Made by a program: the position numbers and the translations under genes
Assembly: GCA_010356995.1 (NCBI GenBank)
Contig: ML996699.1
Coordinates: 589,697-653,696 of the forward strand
Length of the DNA stretch: 64,000 nt
Direction: 5' to 3'
Origin: Trichodelitschia bisporula
Taxonomy: Eukaryota > Ascomycota > Dothideomycetes > Phaeotrichales > Phaeotrichaceae
Part shown: one piece after another, positions 33,195 to 45,360 of the stretch
How the letters are laid out: each line of letters begins with the position of its first letter
How positions within the stretch are numbered: the stretch's first letter is position 1
The notes under the pieces: generated by a model
Told to the model about the DNA's origin: nothing
The model's database searches: none
The model's input: only the letters and a program-made list of their open reading frames with translations

Positions 33195-35347
33195 ATGGCC
33201 AAAGCCATCCCCGAAGCTAAGGCGCTGCTGCCCAAAGACCCCGCCATTGTCGACGATGACGACTGGCCCATCTTTCGCCTACGCGACGTCGAAGTCACCG
33301 CGCCCGGCGGGAAACTGACGAACCTATTGCTAGTGAGCGAGCATAACCCTTTGACCGTCGTTGGAGTGTTGGAGCCCGTCGAGCGCGCGTTGTCGCATCT
33401 CTGTGAGTAGCCGTCCGTTTGCAGCGCCTTCGATACTGCCGAGAGCGCATCTGAAGCCTGGCTAACAACTGTGGTTCGTAGTACTCCCTCCTGCGAAGGC
33501 GAAGAACGTGTCGCTGATAGTCAAGAATGTGACTCAATTCTCCTACGGCGTCTACGAGAATGGCGACGGTGATATCTGGGCTGCTGGCGCCGCGGGCTGG
33601 TTCCGCATCAAGCCTGCTCCGGCGTACGAGGACATATTCGAGCACATGCTTGAGGGCGTACACCTTTTCTTCTTTCTGGTCGACTGCTGTAATGTCTATA
33701 CCAAGCAACCTACGGCCGTTGAAGTCTTCAACCGAGTGAGTCTTCCATGAAGGATCGTGTTCGTAGAGTGGCACTGATACCCAGGCAGTATGCGAAAGCG
33801 CATAATATTACGGAACAGGAGGCGATAGAGAGATTCCATGCCCACGAGTTCTTTCTGGCTTCTCGGATGGCGAAATGCGTCGAAGGAATCAGATGGGGTC
33901 ACACAGGCATCTACCAACACCTTCGCCGAGCAAGACCACATGCTTTCCTTTCTAACCCCGCGCTTACTGCGCAGGTACCGACCAAACCTTCTGCAGCTCC
34001 AAAACCTCCCGCCGCTCCAAAACCTCCCGCAGCTCCAAAACCTCTTGCAGCTCCCAAACCTCTCGCAGCTCCTAAGGAAGCGATGCCTCCTCCACCCCGC
34101 ATAGTCCGACCTCCACCTCCGGCTCCGGCTCCTAGCGATGAACGGATTCAGCGTCGTTCGCTGCGCAGAGCTGGCGCTAGCGCAGACACACTTACAGTTT
34201 CCACGAGAACACGAGGAGGACTCTCGAGCAAGCAGAGCGAAGCGCAGCGGGTAACGACAATCAAGGAGAAGAGCAAGGCTCTCTGGAAGTTCCTACAGAA
34301 AACTGCGCGAGAGCGGAGCATGTATCCCCCAGATATGACCATCGACCATTTTGCGAGTTTCCTCTGGCAAACATATGCTCTGGATAGCGATACGCAAGCG
34401 GCGAATTATATCAAGTACCACGCTGCGGATTTGGTTCCGTACATGCAGTCACGCCACCGCCGCGCTTACGACTGGGCGGAACTTCCAATTTACGCTGAAC
34501 TACTCGACGCACGCCTACCACCCGCCACGAAAGGAAAAATGGCCCAACTCGAGCTCGTCCTCCGTACAGAACCCATGATCCCTGACGAAGATGATGAAGA
34601 GGAAGAGGAAGAGCCTGTCACTGACTCCGACTCCGAAGTGGTAGAGGAACCCGTCGAGCAGCCAAAATCCGTCCTCCGGCCCCGCGCCTCCAAACTCCCC
34701 GGCAAAGGCAAGGGCACCACGCGCACCGGCAAGTCCTACAAGGGCCCGGGCAACAGCGACATCGAAGTCATGGAGATTGATTGTACGAGTCGCAACAGTA
34801 CGCCGCGCCCGCACACCGCCGGCAAGCGCAAGAGCCCTACACATGCCGATGATGAAAATCCCCGCAAGCGGCTTACCCGCTCCCAGGGCGCAGTTCCGCT
34901 AGACCTCAATATTCCCCGCCGCACTCGCGCACTGGCTATCCGTAAGAAGCCCTCCTCCGAGCCCGCGTCGGACTCGGAAGACGAGGACGACGAGCAGGTC
35001 GTTATTGCGGGCCCGGTGGCGAGGCGCAGGCCGGGCGCGGGCGGCGTGTGGCGGTGTATGCACGAGGAATGCGGTCATATCATTTATGGAGCGGAGGACG
35101 AGGAGGGGCAGGACGAGGTGCGGGAGCATCTTGCGGAGCATGAGCGGGAGCGGAAGATTGATTTGGTTATCAATGAGGAGCTGAGGACGCGGTTGCCTGT
35201 CAGGTATGTTTTTTGCATCTTTTCACGCCTCGCGTTACTGACCGGTGAAGCAATCTCCTCAAGCGCCTGCGCGATTTCTCGGCCATGCAGAACGGCGCCG
35301 CGATGGACGCTCAGATCTTCCCTGATCCCATCGTCAGACGGGTGTGA
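33195..35347 (+). CDS. RFTS-domain and C2H2 zinc-finger protein (Raf2/DIM-7-like)
   Basis: The spliced model has exons 33195-33402, 33482-33735, 33789-35203 and 35251-35347 (introns of 79, 53 and 47 nt), giving 657 residues. The first 155 residues match a replication-foci-targeting (RFTS) domain: DWPIFRLRDVEV, then LLLVSEHNPLTVVGVLEPVE, SLIVKNVTQFSYGVYENGDGDIWAAG and GWFRIKPAPAYEDIFEHM. An AAPKPP repeat, a helical DNA- or protein-binding-like segment (about 315-420), acidic and KR-rich linkers, and a C2H2 finger near residue 574 (WRCMHEECGH...HLAEHE) follow. RFTS plus zinc finger is the layout of fission-yeast Raf2 and, by my recollection, Neurospora DIM-7, parts of the Cul4-type H3K9 methyltransferase complex. 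No methyltransferase domain is present, so it is not DNMT1. Role in heterochromatin is inference from layout. Confidence 0.8.
33993..34076. repeat. 18-bp tandem repeat encoding AAPKPP/AAPKPL
   Basis: About 4.7 copies of an 18-bp unit inside the RFTS gene, giving four AAPKP[PL] hexapeptides plus AAPK. Units differ at wobble positions and by Pro to Leu changes. Frame is kept whatever the copy number. Confidence 0.85.
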
Positions 35348-36594
35348 CCAGCGTTGCTGAAGGAGGGACGGCGTTAGCGATACCCGGACTCGAATTTGGG
35401 GGTATGTTTGTTGCACGGCGTATCAGTATATGGAAGTTGCTACCTTAGTCTGCCCTGCTTTCTACTTGCACTTGGTGTTCAGCTACGGCCGGAATGGGGA
35501 TGGGAACATGGCGAATGTACACTACGAGATAATGAGCCTGGTATGTATGTCGTGACCTACGGATCTAGCCAACTTGTATCCGATCCACCGTCATATTTTT
35601 TCTCGCCTCCTCCAGCCTCGCATTTTCGTGGACATGGGCCTGTCTATATCGGTCACGGCGGCATTCCAGGGTGCACAATGCCTTACCCCGCTCAGCTACG
35701 TACCGCAATGACCCCGCACAGACGTAGACCCGCACGACCATCTCGTGCGCCCACAGCAGCCGCGCGATCTGACACAGGTATGAATCATCGCACCGAACAT
35801 CATACCAATCAGGACCGGAGATTTCCAGCACTACATCGGTTCACCAGGCACCAACGCAGGCGGAAGTAGTAGACATGTAGGTTAGCACAGCCCGCAGCGG
35901 CCGTTAATGTATTGCCTATTCTATCGGAAGCGTTATGTAGAGCGGAAGCAGACAGCGCGAAAGACCCGACAAAAGCCTTCAAACCGATCCACACCTGCCT
36001 ACACATCGCGCTCCGGGAGAGAGAGAACAAACACCTCGGCAACCTTACCTTTCGTCCCTTTCCGTAGAAAAAGCAGAAGCGCACGCCGTAAGGAAAGGAA
36101 GGAATAGCCAAGGGACATAGACTGGACACCCTGTTGTGCAGTGAAATCGACGCCGGGGATATGGGGGTAAAATGTGAGTAAATGTGAGTACTGGGGATGT
36201 GGAAAGCGGGGGATACATGTGTGCTAGTGGTGGTATTATGTAATTCGTTTTCCATTCTGTCTCGTTGCGGTCATGACGAAGGGGTACAAATGTCGCTCGG
36301 TGATGGGGGAAAAGAGGCGGGGTGCAGTGCGAGCGGGTGTGGTGGGGGGAGGGGAGGAGTAATGAGGGGAGCTAGCGGTGAAAGAGGGGATAAGGTAGTG
36401 CATCTCGCTGGGTCACAAAGTTAAGAGCAGCAAACAGAGCGCCCCACAGAAGCCAGCGTCCACCATAATCCCGCTCCAGTCCGCTCAGTCCCCGTAGCAG
36501 CCGTTGCCACTAGAACTCCGAAGTGCAGAGCATCGGTGCAGATGGCGGGTAATTCGTTTGGCATACACTAACTTAAACACTGCAGGACAGCTGT
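35348..36594. other. Convergent gap, RFTS gene / importin alpha
   Basis: 1.25 kb between two stop codons, expected to hold two 3' UTRs. Open frames at 35396-35869 (plus) and 35809-36255 (minus) overlap and lack recognisable domains. A small AATGTGAGTA direct repeat lies at 36171-36190 and a purine-rich tract at 36300-36390. No supported gene. Confidence 0.45.
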
Positions 36595-38417
36595 TTACAT
36601 GTCCATCGAGTCCCCGTTGGCGAAGTTGAAGCTCGACTGTTGTTGAGTAGTACCGAAACCGAAGGCGGTGCCACCGGCAGCCGGGTTCGGTGTAATGCTC
36701 TGCTGACCGTCCTCATCCTCGTCAGAGAAATACTTCTCGATGATGTTGTAAGCCTTCATGTAGATTTCCTCATTGGCGTTGTTCTGGCAATCGTGGATCT
36801 TCTCCATACCGCCGACTTCCTCGATGAACAGAGCGTAGCGGTTGATCGGTTCACCGCCCTCGTTGGCTTCCTTGTCCATCTCGCCAACCTTGAGGATGTT
36901 CTCAAGGCCATCGAGCGCAACCTGGATGATCTTGTTGTCGGGGCAAGCCAGCAGGTCGCAAAGAGGCTTGATGCAGCCGCACTGGACGAGGTAGCGAATC
37001 TGGTCTGGCTTTTGAAGGCCACCCGAGGTGGCGTTCGAGATGGCCCAGCAAGCCTCCTTCCGCGTCTTGAAGTCACCATTCTGGAGCAGGTGGATAAGGG
37101 GCGGAATGATGTTGGCATCAATCACAGCCTGGATTTGTGTAGAGTTGCCGGCAGTAATGTTGGAAATCGTCCAGCAGGCCTCCTTGCGGATGCCATCCTT
37201 GGTGGAGCTCAGCAACGAAAGCAGAGCTGGGAGAGCGCCGCAGTTGATGATCACTTGAGTTTGAAGGTCATCACCCGTGACGATGTTGCCGACCGACCGA
37301 AGCGCGGGAGTCTGGACGGAAGTCGACGCGTGCATCAGAAGTTCCACAAGACGGCGGGGGATCCCGGCCTCGATGACAGCCTGAATCTTGTCGTTGGAGC
37401 CATCCGAGAGATAAGAGATCGCCCAGCAGGCATCAATGAGAACCTCGTCATCAAGCGAGAACACCAACTTGGCCAGTACCGGAAGAGCTGGCGCAATCTG
37501 CCACAGATTAGGTTCAATGCAGTTCCAACGTTGGACGCCACCTACCGTCTGCCAGTCCGGCTGAGGAGTCTTGCCACGGCAGAAGTTGCTCAGCGTCCAG
37601 GTGGCATTGCGGAGCATGCTGAGCTTGCGGCTGTCACCCAGAAGGGCAAGCAGCGGGCGGAGAGCTCCCTGTTGAAGAACAAAGTCACGGCAAGTGGGGC
37701 TGTCACCAGCGATATTGCCAAGCGCCCAAACAGCCTGTTCCCTAACATCTGGCTCCGGGCTGCTGAGAAGCTCCACGAAGATGGGCACAGCCCCAGCCTC
37801 AATGACAGTCTGCGTCTGCTGAGCCGATCCGGACGCAATGTTGGTCAAGGCCCAGGCAGCCTCGAACTGGACAAGGGTGTGCGGCGACCGCAGGAACTCG
37901 ACAAACCGGCTGACAACCCCAGCTTCGATAACCTTCTCGATGGGGGGGTTTCGCTCTTTCGAAAGCAGCTTGCGGAACTTCGTGGTCGCTTGGATCTGAT
38001 CGTCAATCTGGTCGGAGAAGACGCCCTTGACCATTATCGGGAGTTCCTCGTTCAACTGCAGCAGAAGGCCTTATTAGCACATGCTTTTCAAGAGGGGACG
38101 GGTCAACCCTGTGAGGAGGCAAAACTCCCCGCAAGCGGAAGTTCGAGGGAAGAGGACATCAAGGCGAGAACTTCAAGAAGACGTACCTGAGTCTCGATGT
38201 TGGAACCGTCATCATCACTGTCAGGAGCAGCCCCAAGGGAAGCGCCATGACCATCACGACCAGAGATACCGCGCCGCTTAGCCAAGTTCTCCTCACGCTT
38301 AGCCTTGCGGATTTCGACTTGCTGCTCCTCGCGACGCCGACGGAGCTCGTCGGGCTTGAAGGCCCCCTTGGCCTTGAAGACCGTACGACGATGCTCGGGG
38401 ATGTACCGGTCAGCCAT
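36595..38417 (-). CDS. SRP1: Importin alpha (karyopherin alpha)
   Basis: Adapter that binds classical nuclear localisation signals and links cargo to importin beta. The spliced model has exon 1 at 38417-38187, a 131-nt intron, exon 2 at 38055-37546, a 48-nt intron at 37498-37545, and exon 3 at 37497-36595, giving 547 residues, the normal size. The second intron (GTAGGT...GGCAG, CTAAT branch) has a length divisible by three and no stop, so the frame reads straight through. Splicing restores the universal [20 protein letters not shown] and removes 16 residues that are foreign to the family. The N-terminus is an importin-beta-binding domain ([19 protein letters not shown]...KRR). Ten ARM-type repeats follow, with the NLS-binding W-x3-N motifs AWALTN, VWALGN, TWTLSN, CWTISN and CWAISN. 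The acidic C-terminal tail binds CAS in homologues. It diverges from POT1. Confidence 0.96.
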
Positions 38418-39200
38418 ATTGACAAATCGCAGTTCTCGGGTGCGTGAGAGAGAAGTAAGAGGGTGTGTCGAAGTGAGCGGGGTTTGAAGTTTGGAAAATA
38501 AAGGGTGGCAGTTGGTTGTGTGAGAAAGGGAGGGCGATCAAGTGGTGGCGCCAAAGGTGGTTGTGGGGTCTGCGATAGTTTCTGTGGGTCGGGGAAGTAC
38601 AATAATTACACTCACTGGCACCCGATGACTAAGCCAAGACCATCGCCTCTTCGGCTAGCGGCCTTTCGTGCGCAATACAATATCACGTGGCACTGGACTG
38701 GCTTGGCTTTGTCGGTGCCTCTTCACCATCAAATTTTCAGCCTGAAGTCTCAGGCAGAAATGACTGGCTAGCGATTGCAAGAATGCTGTTTTGCGACTTT
38801 CGTAACTCCTTCTTCCGTCTAGTTCTGTTTACCTCAACTAATCTTCAATTCCGTACACTTTGATCTTTAACCAGGGACACTGTTTACCATCAGCTTGCGT
38901 ACGCACCTGGTATTCTGCCAACTTCTCCGTGCTGAGTACATCACAACGAGATACGGCGAGAAAAAAGTACTAGTTTCTAGGCTTTCGATAGAACTGCATT
39001 CAGAAGCCTTTTACCGCATCTTACATAGTACCCTATCGGCAGATATTTTCTGATTCTCCGTTCCGAGCCTGCGCTTTTACTTGACCAGACATCGCTGCAT
39101 CCAGCCTGGTAGCCTAGCGTAACCTGATTGGGCGATCGTTGGCGTCTGCGTGCTCACGTGATGCCAGCTCCCATCGAGAAACGCGAGCATTGGAGACAAC
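38418..39200. promoter_or_regulatory. Bidirectional promoter region, importin alpha / POT1
   Basis: 783 bp between divergent start codons. It is more AT-rich than the flanking coding DNA, especially 38760-39060. No telomere-like repeat array or clear TATA box is seen. Called from orientation only. Confidence 0.5.
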
Positions 39201-41182
39201 ATGGCAAAAACATTCACGAAGATGGCTGCCCCACTCCCGCCTGGGTACACCGACCTCAAGGTGGCCGAGCAATCCAATGGAAAGGAGATCAATATAATTG
39301 GGATTGTGGTCGATGTTCGCCCTCCGGCGCGAACCAGAGGAGATGGTCTGTCTCTGTATGTACCGGTGTACATTTCCACTAACGGACATATCAGACCATC
39401 AAATGACATTGTCACTTCAGGATCCGGCGCGTATGGAAACTGGCCAAGCGGTCGGCTTTACATGCAAAATGTTTGGGCAGGTGAAAGACTTCCCCACCCA
39501 GGCCACCATTGGAGACATCCTCATGCTCAGAAGAGTCAAAAACATGCCTTTTCGCGGGGAACCAACACTCCTGAATAACCGTAACTCCGAATTCCTGCTC
39601 TTTCTTAAATCTTACATGCCCAAAGTTCCGTTTGAAATTGCCTACCAGGTCCATAAGCAGATTCAGCATATTGCCCGGTCGGGCCGTCCGAAGGTCATTC
39701 TCAAGCCTGCGGAACAGGCTTACATCATTCATCTTCATAGATGGTCTGTCCAGAACATGAACATGCCGGTAGTGGAAGTGGGCCGCCCTACCAACATTGC
39801 TGAACCGCTTGGGAAGCCGAGGGACAAATTTTCTCTCGTCAAAGACATCCGGGACGGCACTTTCGTTGATCTTCTTTGCGAGGTGCGGAAAATTTATAAT
39901 GGTTCTAATGCATTGGAATTATATGCCACGGACTACACAAGCAACAATCATCTGTACGACTATCGACCCCTGGGCGAAGAGGGCCCCGATAGCCGTGAAG
40001 GAGACCAGTTCGGGTACACCCGCACTAAAACCCCCAGTGTTTGGCCTGGGCCCTACGGCAAGTTCGCTATTCAGGTCACCCTGTGGTCGCCGCATATGCA
40101 ATGGGCTGCCGAGCATGTCAAGGTTGGGGACATCATCTCGCTGAGGAATGTCCACATCAGATACAAGGACAGCAAACTCGAAGGATCCATGCACACTGAC
40201 AAGCAACACTCTGAGCAAGTCGACGTACGCAAACCGATGAAGGACCAGCGATATTATGACCTCCTAGACCGCCGGTCGAAGCACGTCGAAGAAGTGGCGG
40301 CTCAGGCTGAGTCAAATGCCCAGAACCAAGGCAAAAAGAGTCGGAGAAAGAAGAAAAAGAATAAGCAAGATCAGGCGGAGGCAGCCTCAAAGCAAAACAC
40401 TCGGGCTAACACACCTCTGCAACCCGCGGCACAGACAACTTCCGCTGCTGAGCCCGTTGCATCAAAGAACGAAACGGGTGGGTATTCTTGACCAGGTACC
40501 AGATGGCATGTGCTGATGATGACAGTTGTATGCTCTCACCCAGATCAGGACCTTGTGCGGATTTCCGACATCCTGAATGACCAGTCACTGCAGTGGAAGG
40601 ACCGTTCCGGAGATGAATTGACACTGCCTTTCATCAATCGAAAGTTCAAGACATCAGTTCGAGCTGTGGATTTCTTCCCTCCAGCGCTTGAGGATTTCTG
40701 CCAATCCACTCAGGACCTAAGATACAACGATTTCCAACCCACTACGGATGACGACACTGGAGATGATTCTTTTCAATCTCTGCCGGAATGGGAATGGGCA
40801 TTCTACCTCCTAGTCGAAGATGCCAAGCCGGTTCCAGGTCAAACCCCCGAGCGGATGAGACTTCTCGTCGCGGACAGGGACGCAGAGGGGCTGCTCGGCT
40901 TGGATGCCACTGAGTGAGTACTCCTAATGTGGCTTCCGTAGCATACTAATTACTTGCAGTCTACGTAAGAGCCCGGAGACCTTGGCACAACTCAAGGAGA
41001 AGCTCTTCTGCCTCTGGGGTGAACTCGAAGAGAAGAAGGCTGAGCCCGACTTTTCACCCGGCACGCCCATCTCCAACCGTCCTTTTGAATGCTTGGTGTA
41101 TGAATATGGTGCTCATACTCCTGGCAAAGGCGTTAATGATTGGACTCGCGTTCATCGGATGTGGGGTGTGACGATCCGCTAG
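39201..41182 (+). CDS. POT1: Telomere single-strand binding protein POT1
   Basis: Shelterin protein that binds the G-rich 3' overhang through OB folds. The spliced model has exons 39201-39345, 39395-40477, 40526-40913 and 40960-41182 (introns of 49, 48 and 46 nt), giving 612 residues. The first intron uses a weak GTCTGT donor with an ACTAAC branch. It gives the typical OB1 sequence NIIGIVVDVRPPARTRGDDHQMTLSLQDPA...GDILMLRRVKNMPF. The second half of the DNA-binding region includes DGTFVDLLCEVRKIY, TLWSPHMQWAAEHVKVGDIISLRNVHIRY and a Lys-rich linker RRKKKKNKQ. A C-terminal domain ends in YEYGAHTPGKGVNDWTRVHRMWGVTIR. The initial AUG is followed by a second at residue 8. Start and first donor are slightly uncertain; the family call is not. 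Confidence 0.93.
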
Positions 41183-44100
41183 TTGGTTTTACGATTCTGA
41201 TCAAAACGGGCGTTTGGCTTGAAAAGACAGCTTATGCTCCTGGGCTTTTGCTCTTGAGCCTGCCAAAGGGGTTTATGGCGTTAGGAGAGTGGGAGTATCG
41301 TCCGCTTGTGGTTCAGATGTCCATTAGTATTCAACGGTGCAGGTGGGGTTATGGCGGTTGCCAAGCATTACTTCATGTATTGATTTTCGTCGCCTCGCTT
41401 TTGAAGCGATCCTGTGAGAACTATACGGATTTCATAATGTACCCGGTTGCGTTTCGTTATGATATGATCAAAGGAGAGGCCGTCTAGTCTGTGAGCTGTG
41501 CGAGATTCTGAGTGAAGATTCTGAAGTCCTGATATCCCAGTTCTAAGGGGCTAAAGTGGCGGATCTGAGAGGATAAGGCAGACTTCCCTACCTCGGGCCG
41601 CGTTCGATCTGCTATGTAGGCTCCTCGACCATGTAGGAAAGGAGCACTATGGCTGATAAAGCAGATTCAGAGACATCGCCAGTCTGTCTCCGTAGGCACA
41701 CACCATACACAATCAACCTCACACATATATCTAGCCCCCAAGTGCTGATACACTGATGTAGACATTTGGAAGGAACATTCTTACCTGGGAAGCAATTGAG
41801 GACAACTCCAGAAAAAAAACACTAGGTGAGCGTGGAAAGAGCATAAGTTGCATTATATCTGGATATGACCAGTCCCGCCGCCCACCTTGTTTCATTCTTT
41901 GTCTTTCTACACACTTTCACACCGCACTCGTTGTCCTTCCACACGGGCCGTGAGCATGCTCCTATTATACGGTACACGGCAATAGCGCAGTCTCCAAATC
42001 CTTCCTCGCAAAGCTCAGCTTCCCGTCCATCAATCTCAAACTGCCTCGACCCATCCGCCGCAAGGTCCACCGCAGCGAAGAACTCATCCTCTCCCTTCTG
42101 GAAACCATATAAGCGTCAGAGGCTCGGCCCCCGACTAACTAGTCTTCCTCATCCGCCATCGGAGCCACGGGTAGGGCTGCACCTGCGAGTGTACCCGTAC
42201 CCCCCTCAAGGGAACAAGTGAGGATGGTATGCGGAATGATAAGAATTTGATGTCTAGGATAGGGATTGCGCCTTGAGATGGATAGGCCTCAATGCTGGGT
42301 TATCAATCCTACGTTCGCTTCCCGAAGATCTGACCGGCACTTTCATTGTACTTTTGACTAAAACGCCTGTGGGGTTTGCGCAGACCGGAACGTTCTATTG
42401 CAATATCAAACCAGCAGCCAGAGCTTTCATGCGGTACACACTGCACTGGCGAAAGCGGTCTCGTCCGTGCTAATGGTAAGCATGGCCAAGACTTCCCATA
42501 TGTACGGCCTTAGAGAAAGCCCCGCAATATCCGGCATGGAGAAATACATGGATCCAAGGATGCTCGAATCCTTCGCCCAAAACTACCAAAGTAAGATCCA
42601 ATACGAGATGACGGATGACATAGGCGAGACATGGACAGTCGGCCTTCCTTCGACACCGTCAACCCGACGATCCAAGGAACATGTGGTTGCAAAACAGAAT
42701 CTTCGACCTAGCTTGCCGAACCAAGCCTGCTAAAGGATCCTCCCGGGCACCTCCGGAGTTGCGGCCCCGTGCCATGCCAACAGCCAGTCAGCTATGATCA
42801 ACTGGAGGCATCAGAGCCTGAAGGATCGCCTGACCCCCATCCCGTCCAGTGCGGTACCGGTAGATATCAGTGACGTGATGTTGTCTCTCACCCAGCGACC
42901 TGCAACTGAACAACCCCAACCGCGGCGTCACCGTCCAATATCAAAACCAATAACCCGCTCGCAAATCTCGCCTACCTCGCATACCAGACCCCATAACCCA
43001 TAATTCACAAAGGGGGACAAGCCATGCTTACCCCATCTCTCCAAACCAGAGCCCAGAAAAAGCCCGTCACCTCAGACCGTCGCCCCAGAACCGCGAAATC
43101 GGTAATGCTTCGCATATATTCCTATCTGAGCCAGCGACGCGGGTGCGGTAGGTGCGAGGAGGATGTGGCTGGACGATGGGCCGGCGGCGGGAAGCTACCG
43201 GCACTGGCGCGCCAACGGCCGACAGGAGACACGGGCGGGAGCGCGCAAGGCTTCCCGCCGCGGAGCGCGCGGCGCGAGATACGAACGTCGCCATAACAAA
43301 CGGCAACGCGATAATCGATAGGTTACGTGGGGTACGTCGGCCATTCGTCCGCGCCGCTCAGCATGCCATTACGAAGCGCAAATATGAGCTGCCCGTTCGG
43401 GGACTTGGGCGTCCGCTTCCTGAGAACAAGGTGCCCTGGAGGGAGACGGGGGGTGCCTGGGGGCGGCGCCCTTCCGACTCGCGGGCGACGCTGGAAACGA
43501 AGATTTGACGCGAGGCTGTGGACTACGTGGGCACCTTCGACATGGACTCCGAGTGTGGGCGTGTGTGCGCGAGTGAGGGGATGTAAAACAGGTGAGTGGG
43601 ACCGGGGACCCTCGGCGGGCATGTGAGTCGCGTCGCGGTGAAAAGAGCCTGTTCTCTCAGCGCGAAGAACAACGTCCGGAAGGGCTGCATCGCAATACTC
43701 CCTCGACGACGTTACATTAAAAGTCCCCGGTTTCCCGCTTCGTGGCCCCACGTCCGTCGCCCTGCATCCTGGGGCCTTATCTGGGTCTCCGGGCGTGGGG
43801 AAAAAGAAACGTGGGTAGCCGCGCGGCGGGCGCGCGGCTGTGGAGGTGCGGGGCCCAAGAGGGAAGCTGCCTTCAGGAGAGGGCTTGCTTTCACGCGATA
43901 TTGGACCGAGGAGAAGGACCGTCTAAGCGCGTTGTGAGTGGATGAGACGACGACGGGCGTGATGCGGGGAGACAGGCGGCCCCCAGCCACCCCGCAACGC
44001 CTTGACATGAGGTCGCGATGGTTTTATGCAGGAAAGGGGTCAAGGAAACATGACGGGCCGGAGGTACGGCTGCATATGGTTATAGAAAGCGCTTCCCTCG

Positions 44101-45360
44101 GGCCGATAGAGCTTGTTGATCGCCAGCGGCGGGGGACGGCGGGCTTGAGGCGTTCGACTCCCATGTGGGCAGCAGTCATGTTCCAACGTCCTGTGGCGGT
44201 TCTTCCCGCTGCATCTGAAACACTTTGCGTGTTGAAGTAACCATTTGTGCAGCGCTTCCAGTCAGGTTGTGCAGTGCAGAGACGCAGGAGGGGTCAGGAC
44301 AGAAAGCAGAGTGCATATTCTGCAGATGGTCAGAGCCAAAGGGGAGAAGCGGCGAGGGGATGGTGCATGATTCCCGATGTTTTGGAAAAAGCCCGACGCC
44401 ATGCGGCCAGGCTCTCGCGTTGTCACGTCGGTCTTTGGTATACCGCAGGTCGGCCAGCGGTATATACATACCGGTAAAGAGTGAGGCATAGAAGGTAGGA
44501 CGTTGGACTTGTCAGATGGAACGCGGTTGCGATCGGCTCTTCGAGTTGAATTTGCCAATTGATAGTTGCAAGTGCGTGCCAGCCTCCTCCCCGCCTCCCC
44601 CGCCATTCGCATGAGGTAGATATCGTTGTACCCCGCGTGCCCGCAGATCACAACTTTTCAACCTCCCCGTGACGATCAACCGATTAACGTTTCCGAAAGG
44701 GAGCTGTCCATCAGCTGCTCTTCAATGTTCCAATGTGCCGACTTTATCTCAGCTAATCATTTGGGACAACATATATCAAGGTCTGAACATTGGAAAGAGG
44801 CGGCTGGATGAAGGAATCAGCCCATTCCTACTGCAGGACGTACCACTTATGTTATCGTCCGCGCATCTCAACATGATAGAATGAGAATGGGAACGACAGG
44901 AATGGAGGGAGGGAGGAGACAAGCAGTCGACTTGCTATTGGCCATATGGGACGTCGACCGCCGGAATGGGCCATAATTGATACGGGTAGCGTTCTCGTTG
45001 AGAGGAGATGAAGATGTTCGGTGGACAATATGAAGATGAGCCAACTGATGTAGGAATACAGCAAGGCATCAGAGGGAGTGTGAGAGCTACATGCGGCCAG
45101 ACATAAGCCTTTTGTCTCTCATGTCCCTCTCTTTGAGTGTGTACAAATTCTCACTCACGTGTAGGATTGTTGGAACAAAACCTCCTTACCTAAGGATTTG
45201 AACCAGCTGGATTACGGCGAAGTGCGCGTATGTTTATGTACCTTGTTGCCTGGCTCTTGGGAAATATACTACAACAGTTGGCAGCACAAAAGGTGGCGCC
45301 TCGTAAAGACGAAGAACTACGGAGCAGAAGTGCTTGGTGTAGCACGTCCAAGTACTAGTT
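41183..45360. other. 4.2-kb gap; no firm gene
   Basis: POT1 3' UTR on the left and distal CDC25 upstream sequence on the right. Between about 43.0 and 44.1 kb the DNA is GC-rich and several long frames overlap on both strands, which argues for chance frames. One frame at 43067-43306 (minus) begins like a mitochondrial presequence but leads nowhere. The stretch 42398-42733 is described separately as a possible remnant. No tRNA or repeat array found. Confidence 0.45.
42398..42733 (+). pseudogene. Possible small gene or gene remnant, unknown
   Basis: A 111-codon frame reads SFHAVHTALAKAVS, then MEKYMDPRMLESFAQNYQSKIQYEMTD, a protein-like composition unlike the Pro/Arg/Ser-rich chance frames around it. 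Near 42647 a second plus frame takes over sensibly with SFDTVNPTIQGTCGCKTE before a stop, which may mean a missed intron or a decayed gene. I do not recognise the family. No signal peptide or clear start is visible. The opposite strand is also open for part of it. Low confidence. Confidence 0.22.

Noticed and set aside
38418-39200. Telomeric repeat tract near POT1
   Set aside because: No TTAGGG or CCCTAA array is present; single matches elsewhere are at chance level.
43067-43306. Short minus-strand frame with a mitochondrial-presequence-like start
   Set aside because: After the Arg/Ala-rich opening there is no continuing domain, and no splice could link it to one. The opposite strand is equally open.
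45170-45225. tRNA-like GGTTCAAATCC on the minus strand
   Set aside because: The T stem fails at two positions and no D arm or acceptor stem could be built.
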